NCBI GenBank assembly: GCA_002404115.1
Contig: DHJB01000041.1
Span: 1-16,829 of the forward strand
DNA length: 16,829 bases
Origin: Microbacteriaceae bacterium UBA4731
GTDB lineage: Bacteria; Actinomycetota; Actinomycetes; Actinomycetales; Microbacteriaceae
Direction: 5' to 3'
In this document: positions 6,669 to 13,578 of the stretch, one piece after another
How positions within the stretch are numbered: position 1 is the first letter of the stretch
How the letters are laid out: each line of letters begins with the position of its first letter
Made by a program: the position numbers and the translations under genes
The notes under the pieces: model-generated
Databases searched by the model: none
The model's input: only the letters and a program-made list of their open reading frames with translations
What the model was told of the DNA's origin: nothing

Positions 6669-7637
6669 GTGCGTAAAGTACCCGCACTGCTCGCCACCGC
6701 CGGACTGCTGATTGCGGTCCTGACCGGGTGCAGCAGCCCCGGCTCCACGACCGCGGGCTGTGATGCCTCCGTGAAGGAGGGCGCAGCCTCCAAGCTGATC
6801 AAGGTGACCGGCGACTACGGCAAGGCGCCGAAGGTCGACTTCCCGACACCGCTGAAGACGAAGACCACCGAGCGCAGCGAGATCGTCGCCGGCAAGGGAC
6901 CGGGACTCGTCACCGGCCAGAAGGTCAAGATCGACCTCAGCGTCTACAACGGCACAACGGGCAAGGTCATCGAACAGAGCAAGTACGACGGTTCGACCCT
7001 TGCCGGCTTCACGCTCAACAACAAGACCATCAAGGGACTGTCCAAGGGCCTGTCCTGCGCCCAGGTCGGTTCGCGCGTCGCGGTTGTCGTGTCCCCGGGC
7101 GACGGCTTCGGCCCGCAGGGCGGAAACGCCCAGATCGGTGTCGGCAAGAACGACACCCTGGTCTTCGTGCTCGACGTCGTCAAGGCGTACCTGCCCCGCG
7201 CCAACGGGACCGACCAGCCCGTCGCCGCCGGCCTCCCGGCGGTCGTGCTCGCCAAGAACGGCGCCCCCGGCATCACCGTTCCTTCCGCGAAGCCGCCGAC
7301 CAAGCTCACCGTCGGTGTGCTGAAGAAGGGCTCAGGCAAGAAGGTCACGGCAGGCGAACCCGTGACCGTGCACTACACCGGCGTTCTCTGGGACACCAAG
7401 AAGGTCTTCGACTCCAGCTGGAAGAGCGGCGAGCCCGCCGAATTCGTGGCCGCAGACGGCTCGAAGGTGCAGGGTGGCGTGATCCCCGGATTCGCCAAGG
7501 CACTGATCGGCCAGACGGTCGGCTCGCAGGTCATCGCGGTCATCCCGCCTGACCAGGGCTACGGCGACAAGGCCTCAGGCGCGGTTCCCGCCAATGCGAC
7601 GCTGATCTTCGTGGTCGACATCCTCGGCGTCAACTAG
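6669..7637 (+). CDS. FKBP-type peptidyl-prolyl isomerase, lipoprotein
   Basis: This is an extracytoplasmic, membrane-anchored folding helper that should speed prolyl cis-trans isomerisation. The N-terminus MRKVPALLATAGLLIAVLTGC is a lipoprotein signal peptide, with the lipid-carrying Cys at 21. Two FKBP domains follow. The first, roughly residues 70-175, keeps the fold pattern (VVVSPGDGFGP, LVFVLDVV) but lacks the usual VHYTG and FDSS motifs. The second, roughly 210-322, is canonical: VTVHYTGVLWD, KVFDSSW, GGVIPGFAKAL, IPPDQGYGD and IFVVDILGVN. GTG 6669 is preferred over TTG 6654 because it puts Arg-Lys directly before the hydrophobic core and has GAGG at 6661-6664. In related genomes an FKBP gene often sits just before pafB. 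Confidence 0.92.
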   Translation: MRKVPALLATAGLLIAVLTGCSSPGSTTAGCDASVKEGAASKLIKVTGDYGKAPKVDFPTPLKTKTTERSEIVAGKGPGLVTGQKVKIDLSVYNGTTGKVIEQSKYDGSTLAGFTLNNKTIKGLSKGLSCAQVGSRVAVVVSPGDGFGPQGGNAQIGVGKNDTLVFVLDVVKAYLPRANGTDQPVAAGLPAVVLAKNGAPGITVPSAKPPTKLTVGVLKKGSGKKVTAGEPVTVHYTGVLWDTKKVFDSSWKSGEPAEFVAADGSKVQGGVIPGFAKALIGQTVGSQVIAVIPPDQGYGDKASGAVPANATLIFVVDILGVN

Positions 7638-7652
7638 TCAGGATGCCGGGCC

Positions 7653-7690
7653 GGACGGCACGCTGCAGATAGGATCGCAGCGTGCCGTCC
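7653..7690. repeat. Perfect 14-bp inverted repeat enclosing the pafB start
   Basis: GGACGGCACGCTGC (7653-7666) is the exact reverse complement of GCAGCGTGCCGTCC (7677-7690), with a ten-base spacer AGATAGGATC. The spacer holds the AGGAT that could serve as Shine-Dalgarno, or the TAGGAT that could serve as -10. The pafB GTG start (7682-7684) and codons 2 and 3 lie in the right arm. It begins 15 bases after the FKBP stop. It could be a protein-binding operator at DNA level, an RNA hairpin that hides the start codon, or a terminator. No U-tract follows. Confidence 0.9.
7670..7675 (+). promoter_or_regulatory. Putative -10 box or Shine-Dalgarno of pafB
   Basis: TAGGAT ends exactly six bases before GTG 7682. 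As a -10 it would give a leaderless pafB transcript. As RNA, the AGGAT part could pair with 16S rRNA at a workable six-base spacing. It occupies most of the loop of the 14-bp inverted repeat. Sequence alone cannot separate the two readings. Confidence 0.45.
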
Positions 7691-8734
7691 ACTCCAGTTA
7701 AACCCGCCCGCGTCAGCGTTGAGGAACGACTGTTCAGCCTCGTCCTGGCGCTCATCGCGACCGAGATCGGGCTGACGAAGTCGGACATCCTCTCCACCGT
7801 CCAGGGCTACCGCCAGCGCTATCTGCCCGGCGGCGACAACGCGAGCCTCGAGCGCCAATTCGAACGCGACAAGGACGACATTCGCGAACTGGGCATCCCG
7901 CTCGAGACGATCGAGCCGCAGGATGACCCCGGCAGCAACCATCACCTGCGCTATCGCATCCCCAAGGGCCTCTACAATCTGCCGGCCGATGTCTCGTTCT
8001 CCCCGGATGAGCTCATGCTGCTCAAGCTCGCGGCCACCGTCTGGCGCGAGGGCTCGCTCTCGGCCGAGTCCCGGCGCGCGCTGACCAAGCTCAACTCGCT
8101 GGGGATCGATTCGACCGACCCCGTGCTCGGCTACGCCCCTCGGTTGCGCGCCCGCGAGGCATCGTTCGAGCCGCTGAGCAAGGCGATGGACCGCGGCCAG
8201 GTCGTCGCGTTCCTTTACCTCAAGCCCGGCGAGAGCGCCCCGCGCCGCCGCGTGGTCGCCCCGCGCGCCGTCGTGCTGCACGACGGCCGGTGGCACCTCT
8301 ACGGCACCGACCAGGACGCCGCGGCCACGCGTACCTTCCTGCTGTCCCGGATCGTCGGACCGGTCGTGACCGTCCCCGGCGCCGCGTTCACGCCGGACGG
8401 TGAGGGCAAGGCACAGGATGCGCTCGACGAACTCGACGCGCTGTGGAACGCCAACGTCGCCGAGATCGAGGTGGAACCCGGCAGCGATGCCGCCATCCGC
8501 CTGGGCAAGCGGCGCATCGGCGGATCCGCGACAGGGGCGGCCGACGGTTCGGTCCTGACCCTGCACTACACCGACCTCAACATCCTCGCCGACGAACTGG
8601 CCGGCTACGGCCCCGAGGTCCTGGTGCGCTCACCGGCGCCGCTCCGGCAGGCGGTCAGGGCTCGCCTGGTCGGCGTGCTCGCCGCACACGCCCCGACCGA
8701 CGACGCGACCACGACACAAGGGGCCCACGCATGA
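7682..8734 (+). CDS. pafB: WYL-domain transcriptional regulator PafB
   Basis: PafB and PafC work together as a transcriptional activator of the LexA-independent DNA-damage response in mycobacteria. They were first named for their position beside the pupylation ligase gene pafA. The 350-residue protein has an N-terminal winged-helix region (VEERLFSLVLALIATEIGLTKSDIL) and a helical linker. A WYL-type domain follows from about residue 160 to 235, with RRVVAPRAVVLHDGRWHLYG and RTFLLSRIVGP, where WHLYG stands at the WYL position. A C-terminal domain follows. The start GTG 7682 lies in the right arm of a perfect inverted repeat. The stop overlaps the pafC start (ATGA at 8731-8734), as expected for a co-translated pair. 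Confidence 0.92.
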   Translation: MPSTPVKPARVSVEERLFSLVLALIATEIGLTKSDILSTVQGYRQRYLPGGDNASLERQFERDKDDIRELGIPLETIEPQDDPGSNHHLRYRIPKGLYNLPADVSFSPDELMLLKLAATVWREGSLSAESRRALTKLNSLGIDSTDPVLGYAPRLRAREASFEPLSKAMDRGQVVAFLYLKPGESAPRRRVVAPRAVVLHDGRWHLYGTDQDAAATRTFLLSRIVGPVVTVPGAAFTPDGEGKAQDALDELDALWNANVAEIEVEPGSDAAIRLGKRRIGGSATGAADGSVLTLHYTDLNILADELAGYGPEVLVRSPAPLRQAVRARLVGVLAAHAPTDDATTTQGAHA

Positions 8735-9726
8735 GCGCACGTTCCTCCGGCGCGACGGACCGGCTGACCTTCCTGCTCTCCCTCGTCCCGTACCTGATCG
8801 ACCACGACGACGTCACCGTCACCGAGGTCGCGCAGCACTTCGGCGTGTCCGCCGAGCGCGTGCGGGAGGCGGTAAATCTCATCGCCGTGTCCGGCATTCC
8901 CGGCGAGACACACCAGTACCTGGACGGCGACCTGTTCGACATCCATTGGGACGAATTCGAACAGAACGACCGCATCGTGCTCACCCACCTGGTCGCCATC
9001 GACGATTCGCCCAGGTTTTCGGCCCGGGAGGCCGCCGCCCTGATCGCGGGGCTGCAGTATCTCTCCTCGCTGCCCGAAAACGCCGACCGGGATGCCGTTG
9101 CCTCGCTCATGGCCAAGCTCACGCGCGGTGCTTCGTCGACTCCGACCCAGCTCGCCGTCGCCGGCGTCGACACCGGAACCGCGATTTCGGTGATCCAGTC
9201 CGCGGTGCGGGACGGTGTCCAGGTCGAGTTCGACTACCTGAACGCCCGGGGTGAGCACGAGCACCGGCTGGTGGATCCGCTGCGGATCGAATCGGTGGAC
9301 CGCGACTGGTACCTGCGCGGCTGGTGCCATCTGCGCGAGGCCATGCGCACGTTCCGCCTCGACCGGATGAGCGAGCTGCAGGCAACGACGGAACCGGCCG
9401 GCCAGCACGCCGAGCAGGCGCTGCTGCCGGACACCCTGTTCCAGGCATCCGACGACGACCTCACCGTGACGATCGAACTGCCGGCGTCGGCGTTGCCGCT
9501 GCTGGCCGACTATGTGCCGGACCGCGCCGGCCAGGCCGTCGGCGGCGACCGGATCCGCACGACGCTGCGGGTGGCGCACTATCACGGCCTCAAACGGCTC
9601 GTCGCCGGCCTGGCCGGCATTGTCACCGTCGTCGAACCAGCCGAGGCTCGCAAGGTCGTTGCGGACTGGGCGGCAGCCGGCGCCGCCCGTTACGACGATG
9701 CGCCCGCGCACGCGGCGGGGGAGTAA
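8731..9726 (+). CDS. pafC: WYL-domain transcriptional regulator PafC
   Basis: This is the partner of PafB in DNA-damage-dependent transcription. It is 331 residues long. The N-terminal helix-turn-helix includes VTVTEVAQHFGVSAERVREAV (about residues 27-47). The WYL domain is around residues 160-225, with VEFDYLNARGEHEHRLVDPL, DRDWYLRGWCHLREAMRTFRLDRM and the literal WYL in DWYLRGW. The C-terminal extension ends in a low-complexity Ala-rich stretch. ATG 8731 is chosen because it has AAGGGG seven bases upstream and gives the ATGA overlap with pafB. Longer in-frame readings upstream run through the pafB gene and are not needed. The unknown membrane gene starts four bases after the stop. Confidence 0.93.
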   Translation: MSARSSGATDRLTFLLSLVPYLIDHDDVTVTEVAQHFGVSAERVREAVNLIAVSGIPGETHQYLDGDLFDIHWDEFEQNDRIVLTHLVAIDDSPRFSAREAAALIAGLQYLSSLPENADRDAVASLMAKLTRGASSTPTQLAVAGVDTGTAISVIQSAVRDGVQVEFDYLNARGEHEHRLVDPLRIESVDRDWYLRGWCHLREAMRTFRLDRMSELQATTEPAGQHAEQALLPDTLFQASDDDLTVTIELPASALPLLADYVPDRAGQAVGGDRIRTTLRVAHYHGLKRLVAGLAGIVTVVEPAEARKVVADWAAAGAARYDDAPAHAAGE

Positions 9727-9729
9727 CGG

Positions 9730-10074
9730 ATGCCCTGGTGGTCGTGGCTCCTCATCTGGAGCGTCCTGGTGCTCGGGCTGCTCGGCATGCTGGCCTGGTT
9801 CGGCTACGCCCTCTTCCGCAAGCTCATGGGCGCCCTGAAGGCGCTCGAGGAGCTCGGCAACCAGGTTGCCCGCCTCGGCCCTGCCGCCGACGAAGCCGCT
9901 CCGTACAAATTCAGGCCTGCGGTTTTCCGGGACCTTCACGAGCTTGTGCACGCGGCCGGGGTGGCGCGGAACGCCCGGGATCGCCGACGGCAGCTGCGTC
10001 GAGATCGCTTCATCGCCCGGAGTAAACTATTTGCACAAGCTTTTTCGATCCAGAGGACGGACCCTCATGCTTAA
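9730..10074 (+). CDS. Small membrane protein of unknown function
   Basis: I do not recognise this 114-residue protein. One strong transmembrane helix is present at about residues 5-28 (WWSWLLIWSVLVLGLLGMLA and on). A short amphipathic, possibly coiled-coil stretch follows (KLMGALKALEELGNQVARL), then a very basic C-terminal region rich in Arg. The tail would be cytoplasmic by the positive-inside rule. ATG 9730 comes four bases after pafC, with GGGGAG seven bases upstream inside the pafC end, so it is probably translated in the pafBC operon. The last eight bases overlap the tatA start in another frame, and the C-terminal codons cover the tatA promoter and ribosome-binding site. Its place beside tatA is suggestive, but no Tat role can be claimed. 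Confidence 0.75.
   Translation: MPWWSWLLIWSVLVLGLLGMLAWFGYALFRKLMGALKALEELGNQVARLGPAADEAAPYKFRPAVFRDLHELVHAAGVARNARDRRRQLRRDRFIARSKLFAQAFSIQRTDPHA
10023..10028 (+). promoter_or_regulatory. Putative -10 box of tatA
   Basis: TAAACT is a good TAnnnT match in an AT-richer patch. It lies inside the 3' end of the upstream membrane-protein gene, 38 bases before ATG 10067. A transcript from it would have a leader of about 30 bases that contains the tatA Shine-Dalgarno AGAGGA (10052-10057). The -35 is not recognisable. Confidence 0.4.
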
Positions 10075-10318
10075 CAACCTGACCGGATGGCATTTCGTCG
10101 TCATCCTCTTCGTCGTCCTGCTTTTGTTCGGTGCGCCCAAACTTCCCGGTCTCGCCCGCAGCCTCGGCCAGTCCATGAAGATCTTCAAGAGTGAAATCAA
10201 GAGCGACACCGTCGACGGCGAGACGCCGGTCGCGAAGAGCGCCACCACCTCGACGACCGTGACCACCGACGAGACCCCGAAGGCCGGCGGCCCGGCCAAC
10301 ACCACGACAAAGTCGTAG
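10067..10318 (+). CDS. tatA: Sec-independent protein translocase subunit TatA
   Basis: TatA oligomerises to form the passage for folded proteins carrying twin-arginine signal peptides. The 83-residue protein has one N-terminal transmembrane helix (WHFVVILFVVLLLFGAPKLP, about residues 8-27). The amphipathic helix GLARSLGQSMKIFKSEIKS follows, with the conserved FG and KLP hinge. The rest is a hydrophilic Thr-rich tail. ATG 10067 is set by AGAGGA nine bases upstream and by the family N-terminus. Longer in-frame readings upstream do not belong to TatA. tatC follows after five bases. TatB is not in this window. In actinobacteria it is usually encoded elsewhere. Confidence 0.95.
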   Translation: MLNNLTGWHFVVILFVVLLLFGAPKLPGLARSLGQSMKIFKSEIKSDTVDGETPVAKSATTSTTVTTDETPKAGGPANTTTKS

Positions 10319-10323
10319 TTCCG

Positions 10324-11118
10324 GTGGCAGTGCGCAGCCCTCGTCGTGCGGACAGCGAAGGGAAGATGTCCCTCGGACAACATCTGATCGAGCTGCGCAA
10401 GCGCCTCTTCCTGGCCGCCGCCGGCATCCTGGTCGGGGCGATCGTCGGATGGCTGCTGTCCGCCTACGTCTGGGACGCCCTGCGCGCGCCGATCTATGCG
10501 ATCGCCCACGCCCAGAACCGCAACGCCCAGATCAACTATCCGGACATCACCTCGGCCTTCGACCTCAAACTGAAGATCTCGTTCTACGTCGGTCTGGTCG
10601 TGTCGAGTCCGATGTGGTTGTACCAGGTCTTCGCGTTCCTCGTGCCGGGGCTCACCCGCACGGAGAAGCGGTACACCTTCGGTTTCTTCTTCACGGCCGT
10701 TCCCCTGTTCCTCGCCGGCTGCGCCGCCGGCTGGTACGTCCTGCCGCACGTCGTCGAACTGATGACGAGTTTCGCGCCCAAAGAGGACGCCGCGTTCATC
10801 AACGCGAAGGACTACTTCGACTTCGTGCTCAAGCTCGTCTTCGCGATCGGCGTCGCGTTCGTGCTGCCCGTCTTCATCGTGCTGCTCAACTTCGCCGGCG
10901 TGATCAGCGCCGCGTCCATCATCAAGTCGTGGCGGGTGGCCATCCTGGTCATCATCCTGTTCACGGCCATCGCCACCCCAGCAGCCGACGTCGTCTCCAT
11001 GTTCCTGCTCGCCATCCCCATGGTCGTGCTCTACTTCGCCGCCTACGGGATCGCGCGCCTGCACGACCGACGCGTCGCCAAACGCACGCTGGCCTTCGAA
11101 CAAGAACTGGGTCTGTAG
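10324..11118 (+). CDS. tatC: Sec-independent protein translocase subunit TatC
   Basis: TatC recognises the twin-arginine signal peptide and is the core of the Tat receptor complex in the membrane. The 264-residue protein has the classic N-terminal MSLGQHLIELRKRLF, six predicted helices, and the cytoplasmic-loop signature MWLYQVFAFLVPGLTRTEKRY. GTG 10324 is the longest sensible start and gives a 14-residue basic extension, which actinobacterial TatC proteins often have. ATG 10366 (at MSLGQHL), with AAGG shortly upstream, is an alternative. The stop TAG (11116-11118) is also the first half of the TAGGTC motif before helY. Confidence 0.95.
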   Translation: MAVRSPRRADSEGKMSLGQHLIELRKRLFLAAAGILVGAIVGWLLSAYVWDALRAPIYAIAHAQNRNAQINYPDITSAFDLKLKISFYVGLVVSSPMWLYQVFAFLVPGLTRTEKRYTFGFFFTAVPLFLAGCAAGWYVLPHVVELMTSFAPKEDAAFINAKDYFDFVLKLVFAIGVAFVLPVFIVLLNFAGVISAASIIKSWRVAILVIILFTAIATPAADVVSMFLLAIPMVVLYFAAYGIARLHDRRVAKRTLAFEQELGL

Positions 11119-11121
11119 GTC
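11116..11121 (+). promoter_or_regulatory. Weak putative -10 box before helY
   Basis: TAGGTC overlaps the tatC stop codon and ends six bases before ATG 11128. The last base is C where T is expected, so this is a degraded match to the TAGGCT and TAGGAT boxes. No Shine-Dalgarno is visible before helY either. Confidence 0.25.
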
Positions 11122-11127
11122 CGTCGT

Positions 11128-13569
11128 ATGACCATCACTCCGTCGCCGGCCGAGCAGTACGCCGCATCCCGTACCCGTGCGAGCCAGCCTCGGCTGGAGG
11201 CGTTCCGCGCCGGGCTCCGCTTCGACCTCGACCCGTTCCAGCTCGCCGCCTGCGCGTCGATCGAGGAGGGCAACAGCGTGCTCGTCGCCGCGCCCACCGG
11301 CGCCGGAAAGACGATCATCGCCGAGTTCGCGGTCTTCCTGGCCATGCAGCAGCCCAAGAAGAAGGTCTTCTACACCGCGCCGATGAAGGCGCTGAGCAAC
11401 CAGAAGTTCCAGGAGCTCGTCGGTGAGTACGGCGCCGACCAGGTGGGCCTGCTCACCGGCGACACCAACGTCAACGCGCACGCCCGCATCGTGGTGATGA
11501 CCACCGAGGTGCTGCGGAACATGCTCTACGCCAGCTCCGACCTGCTCACCAACCTCGCATTCGTCGTCCTCGACGAGGTGCACTTCCTGGCCGACCGGTT
11601 CCGCGGCGCCGTCTGGGAGGAGGTCATCATCCACCTCCCGCAGGACGTGCGCATGGTGTCCCTGAGCGCCACCGTCTCCAACGCCGAGGAGTTCGGCGAC
11701 TGGCTGCAGGCCGTGCGCGGCGAGACCGAGGTCATCGTCTCCGAGGAACGCCCGGTGCCGCTCGAGCAGCACGTCCTCGTGAAAAGCAAGATGCTCGACC
11801 TCTTCGATTCGTCCGGCCTGGCGGCCACCCATCGGGTCAACCCGGAACTGGCCCGGCTCGCCCAGGCTGGCGGGCGCGGTGTCACGGTGCGCTCAGGAGA
11901 GGGACGCCGCGGCCAGGATCGCGGCGGCTACCAGCGGGCGCAACAGGACGCCGGCCGGATGGACCGAGCCGAAATCGTGCGGATGCTCCACGGCAAGCAC
12001 CTCCTGCCCGCCATCTTCTTCATCTTCAGCCGGGTCGGCTGCGACCAGGCCGTGCGCCAGGTCCTGCGCGCCGGCGTGCGCCTCACCGAGGCGCACGAAC
12101 GCGAGGAAATCCGCCAGATCGTCGATGAACGCTGTCGAACCCTGCTCGATGAAGACCTCGGCGTGCTCGGCTACTTCGAGTGGCTCGACGGGCTGGAGCG
12201 CGGCGTCGCGGCGCACCACGCCGGCCTGCTGCCCGCGTTCAAGGAGGTGGTCGAGGAACTCTTCCAGAAGAAGCTGGTGAAGGCCGTCTTCGCCACCGAA
12301 ACGCTGGCCCTCGGCATCAACATGCCTGCCAGGACCGTGGTCCTCGAGAAGCTCGAAAAGTTCAACGGCGAGGCCAGGGTGCCGATCACGCCGGGGGAGT
12401 ACACCCAGCTCACCGGGCGGGCCGGCCGGCGCGGCATCGACGTCGAGGGCCACTCCGTCATCCAGTGGCAGCAGGGACTCGACCCGCAGGCCGTCGCTTC
12501 CCTCGCCTCGCGGCGCACCTACCCGCTCAACTCCAGCTTCAAGCCGACCTACAACATGGCCGTCAACCTCATCGACCAGTTCGGCCGGGAACGCACCCGC
12601 GACGTGCTGGAATCGTCCTTCGCCCAGTTCCAGGCCGACCGCGCCGTCGTTGACCTGGCCCGCAAGGTGCGCCAGCAGGAGGAGTCGCTCTCCGGTTTTG
12701 AAACGGGGATGACCTGCCATCTGGGTGACTTCGCCGAGTATTCGGGCATCCGCCGCAGGCTCACCGAGCTCGAGCGGGAGGGCCCGCAGGGCGAGCACAC
12801 CCCACGCGGGGAACGCGACCGCCGCCAGCGTGAGCTGGCCGGCCTGCGCAAGCGCATGCGAGCGCACGCCTGCCACAGCTGCCCGGAGCGGGAACAGCAT
12901 GCCAGGTGGGCCGAGCGCTGGTGGAAGCTCAAGCGGGAAACGGATGCGCTGAGCAAGCAGATCTCGTCGCGCACCGGCGCCGTCGCCCGCGTCTTCGACC
13001 GGGTCACCGACGTGCTGCTCGGCTACGGGTACCTGCTCGAAGACGACACCGGGCAGGTCAGTCTGAGCGAGAGCGGACGCATCCTGCGCCGCATCTACGC
13101 GGACCGGGACCTCCTCGTCGCCGAGTCGCTGCGCCAGGGATTGTGGAACCACCTCGACGCGGCCGGCCTGGCCGCGATGGCGTGCGCGCTCGTCTTCGAG
13201 CCCCGCCGCGACGAGGGCCTGATCAACGAGAGGTACCTGCCGCGGGGCACGTTCCTGCCGGCGCTCGACAAGACGCAGGACCTGTGGAGCCGGCTCGACG
13301 ACCTCGAACGGGACAACAAGCTCCCCGGCAGCAATCCGCTGGCGCTCGGCCTCAGCCTGGCGATGTGGAAGTGGGCGCGGGGCGGCTCGCTCAGCGATGT
13401 GCTCAGCGAGGCAGATATGGCGGCGGGCGACTTCGTGCGCTGGACCAAGCAGACCGTCGATCTGCTCGACCAGCTCTCCGTCGTCGCCGACGGCCACGTC
13501 GGACGCACCGCACGCCAGGCCATGGACGCGATTCGTCGCGGCATCGTGGCCTACTCGTCCGTCGCTTAG
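11128..13569 (+). CDS. helY: Ski2-like DEAD/DEAH-box RNA helicase HelY
   Basis: This is a superfamily 2 ATP-dependent helicase of the Ski2/Mtr4 type, probably acting on RNA. Its precise role in actinobacteria is not settled. The 813-residue protein shows Walker A APTGAGKT with K61, motif Ia FYTAPMKALSNQK, motif II DEVH at 149-152, motif III SAT at 180-182, and motif VI QLTGRAGRRGID at 427-438. A Ski2/Mtr4-like C-terminal region follows, with HACHSCPEREQHARW (Cys/His rich) near 582-596. A charged Gly/Arg/Gln linker (about residues 250-275) separates the two RecA lobes. The M. tuberculosis protein, at about 900 residues, is somewhat longer. It lies directly after tatC, as in other actinobacteria. 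Confidence 0.93.
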   Translation: MTITPSPAEQYAASRTRASQPRLEAFRAGLRFDLDPFQLAACASIEEGNSVLVAAPTGAGKTIIAEFAVFLAMQQPKKKVFYTAPMKALSNQKFQELVGEYGADQVGLLTGDTNVNAHARIVVMTTEVLRNMLYASSDLLTNLAFVVLDEVHFLADRFRGAVWEEVIIHLPQDVRMVSLSATVSNAEEFGDWLQAVRGETEVIVSEERPVPLEQHVLVKSKMLDLFDSSGLAATHRVNPELARLAQAGGRGVTVRSGEGRRGQDRGGYQRAQQDAGRMDRAEIVRMLHGKHLLPAIFFIFSRVGCDQAVRQVLRAGVRLTEAHEREEIRQIVDERCRTLLDEDLGVLGYFEWLDGLERGVAAHHAGLLPAFKEVVEELFQKKLVKAVFATETLALGINMPARTVVLEKLEKFNGEARVPITPGEYTQLTGRAGRRGIDVEGHSVIQWQQGLDPQAVASLASRRTYPLNSSFKPTYNMAVNLIDQFGRERTRDVLESSFAQFQADRAVVDLARKVRQQEESLSGFETGMTCHLGDFAEYSGIRRRLTELEREGPQGEHTPRGERDRRQRELAGLRKRMRAHACHSCPEREQHARWAERWWKLKRETDALSKQISSRTGAVARVFDRVTDVLLGYGYLLEDDTGQVSLSESGRILRRIYADRDLLVAESLRQGLWNHLDAAGLAAMACALVFEPRRDEGLINERYLPRGTFLPALDKTQDLWSRLDDLERDNKLPGSNPLALGLSLAMWKWARGGSLSDVLSEADMAAGDFVRWTKQTVDLLDQLSVVADGHVGRTARQAMDAIRRGIVAYSSVA

Positions 13570-13572
13570 GCT
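13567..13572 (+). promoter_or_regulatory. Putative -10 box of a leaderless lnt transcript
   Basis: TAGGCT begins with the helY stop codon TAG and ends exactly six bases before GTG 13579. It is identical in sequence and spacing to the box before mshC. The upstream GAGG (13576-13579) overlaps the GTG and lies only two bases from ATG 13582, so it is too close to serve as Shine-Dalgarno. Confidence 0.5.
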
Positions 13573-13578
13573 GTTGAG

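Noticed and set aside
8443..8730. A longer pafC reading starting inside pafB
   Set aside because: The extension is Arg-rich shadow sequence. ATG 8731 gives the family N-terminus, a good ribosome site and the usual ATGA overlap.
9866..10066. N-terminal extension of tatA by an upstream in-frame start
   Set aside because: TatA proteins begin just before the transmembrane helix, and ATG 10067 has a proper Shine-Dalgarno. The extra codons would lie in another frame of the upstream gene.
10027..11832. A 601-codon open frame on the minus strand across tatA, tatC and the helY start
   Set aside because: It is a shadow of real genes with a low-complexity charged product, and it spans three unrelated genes.
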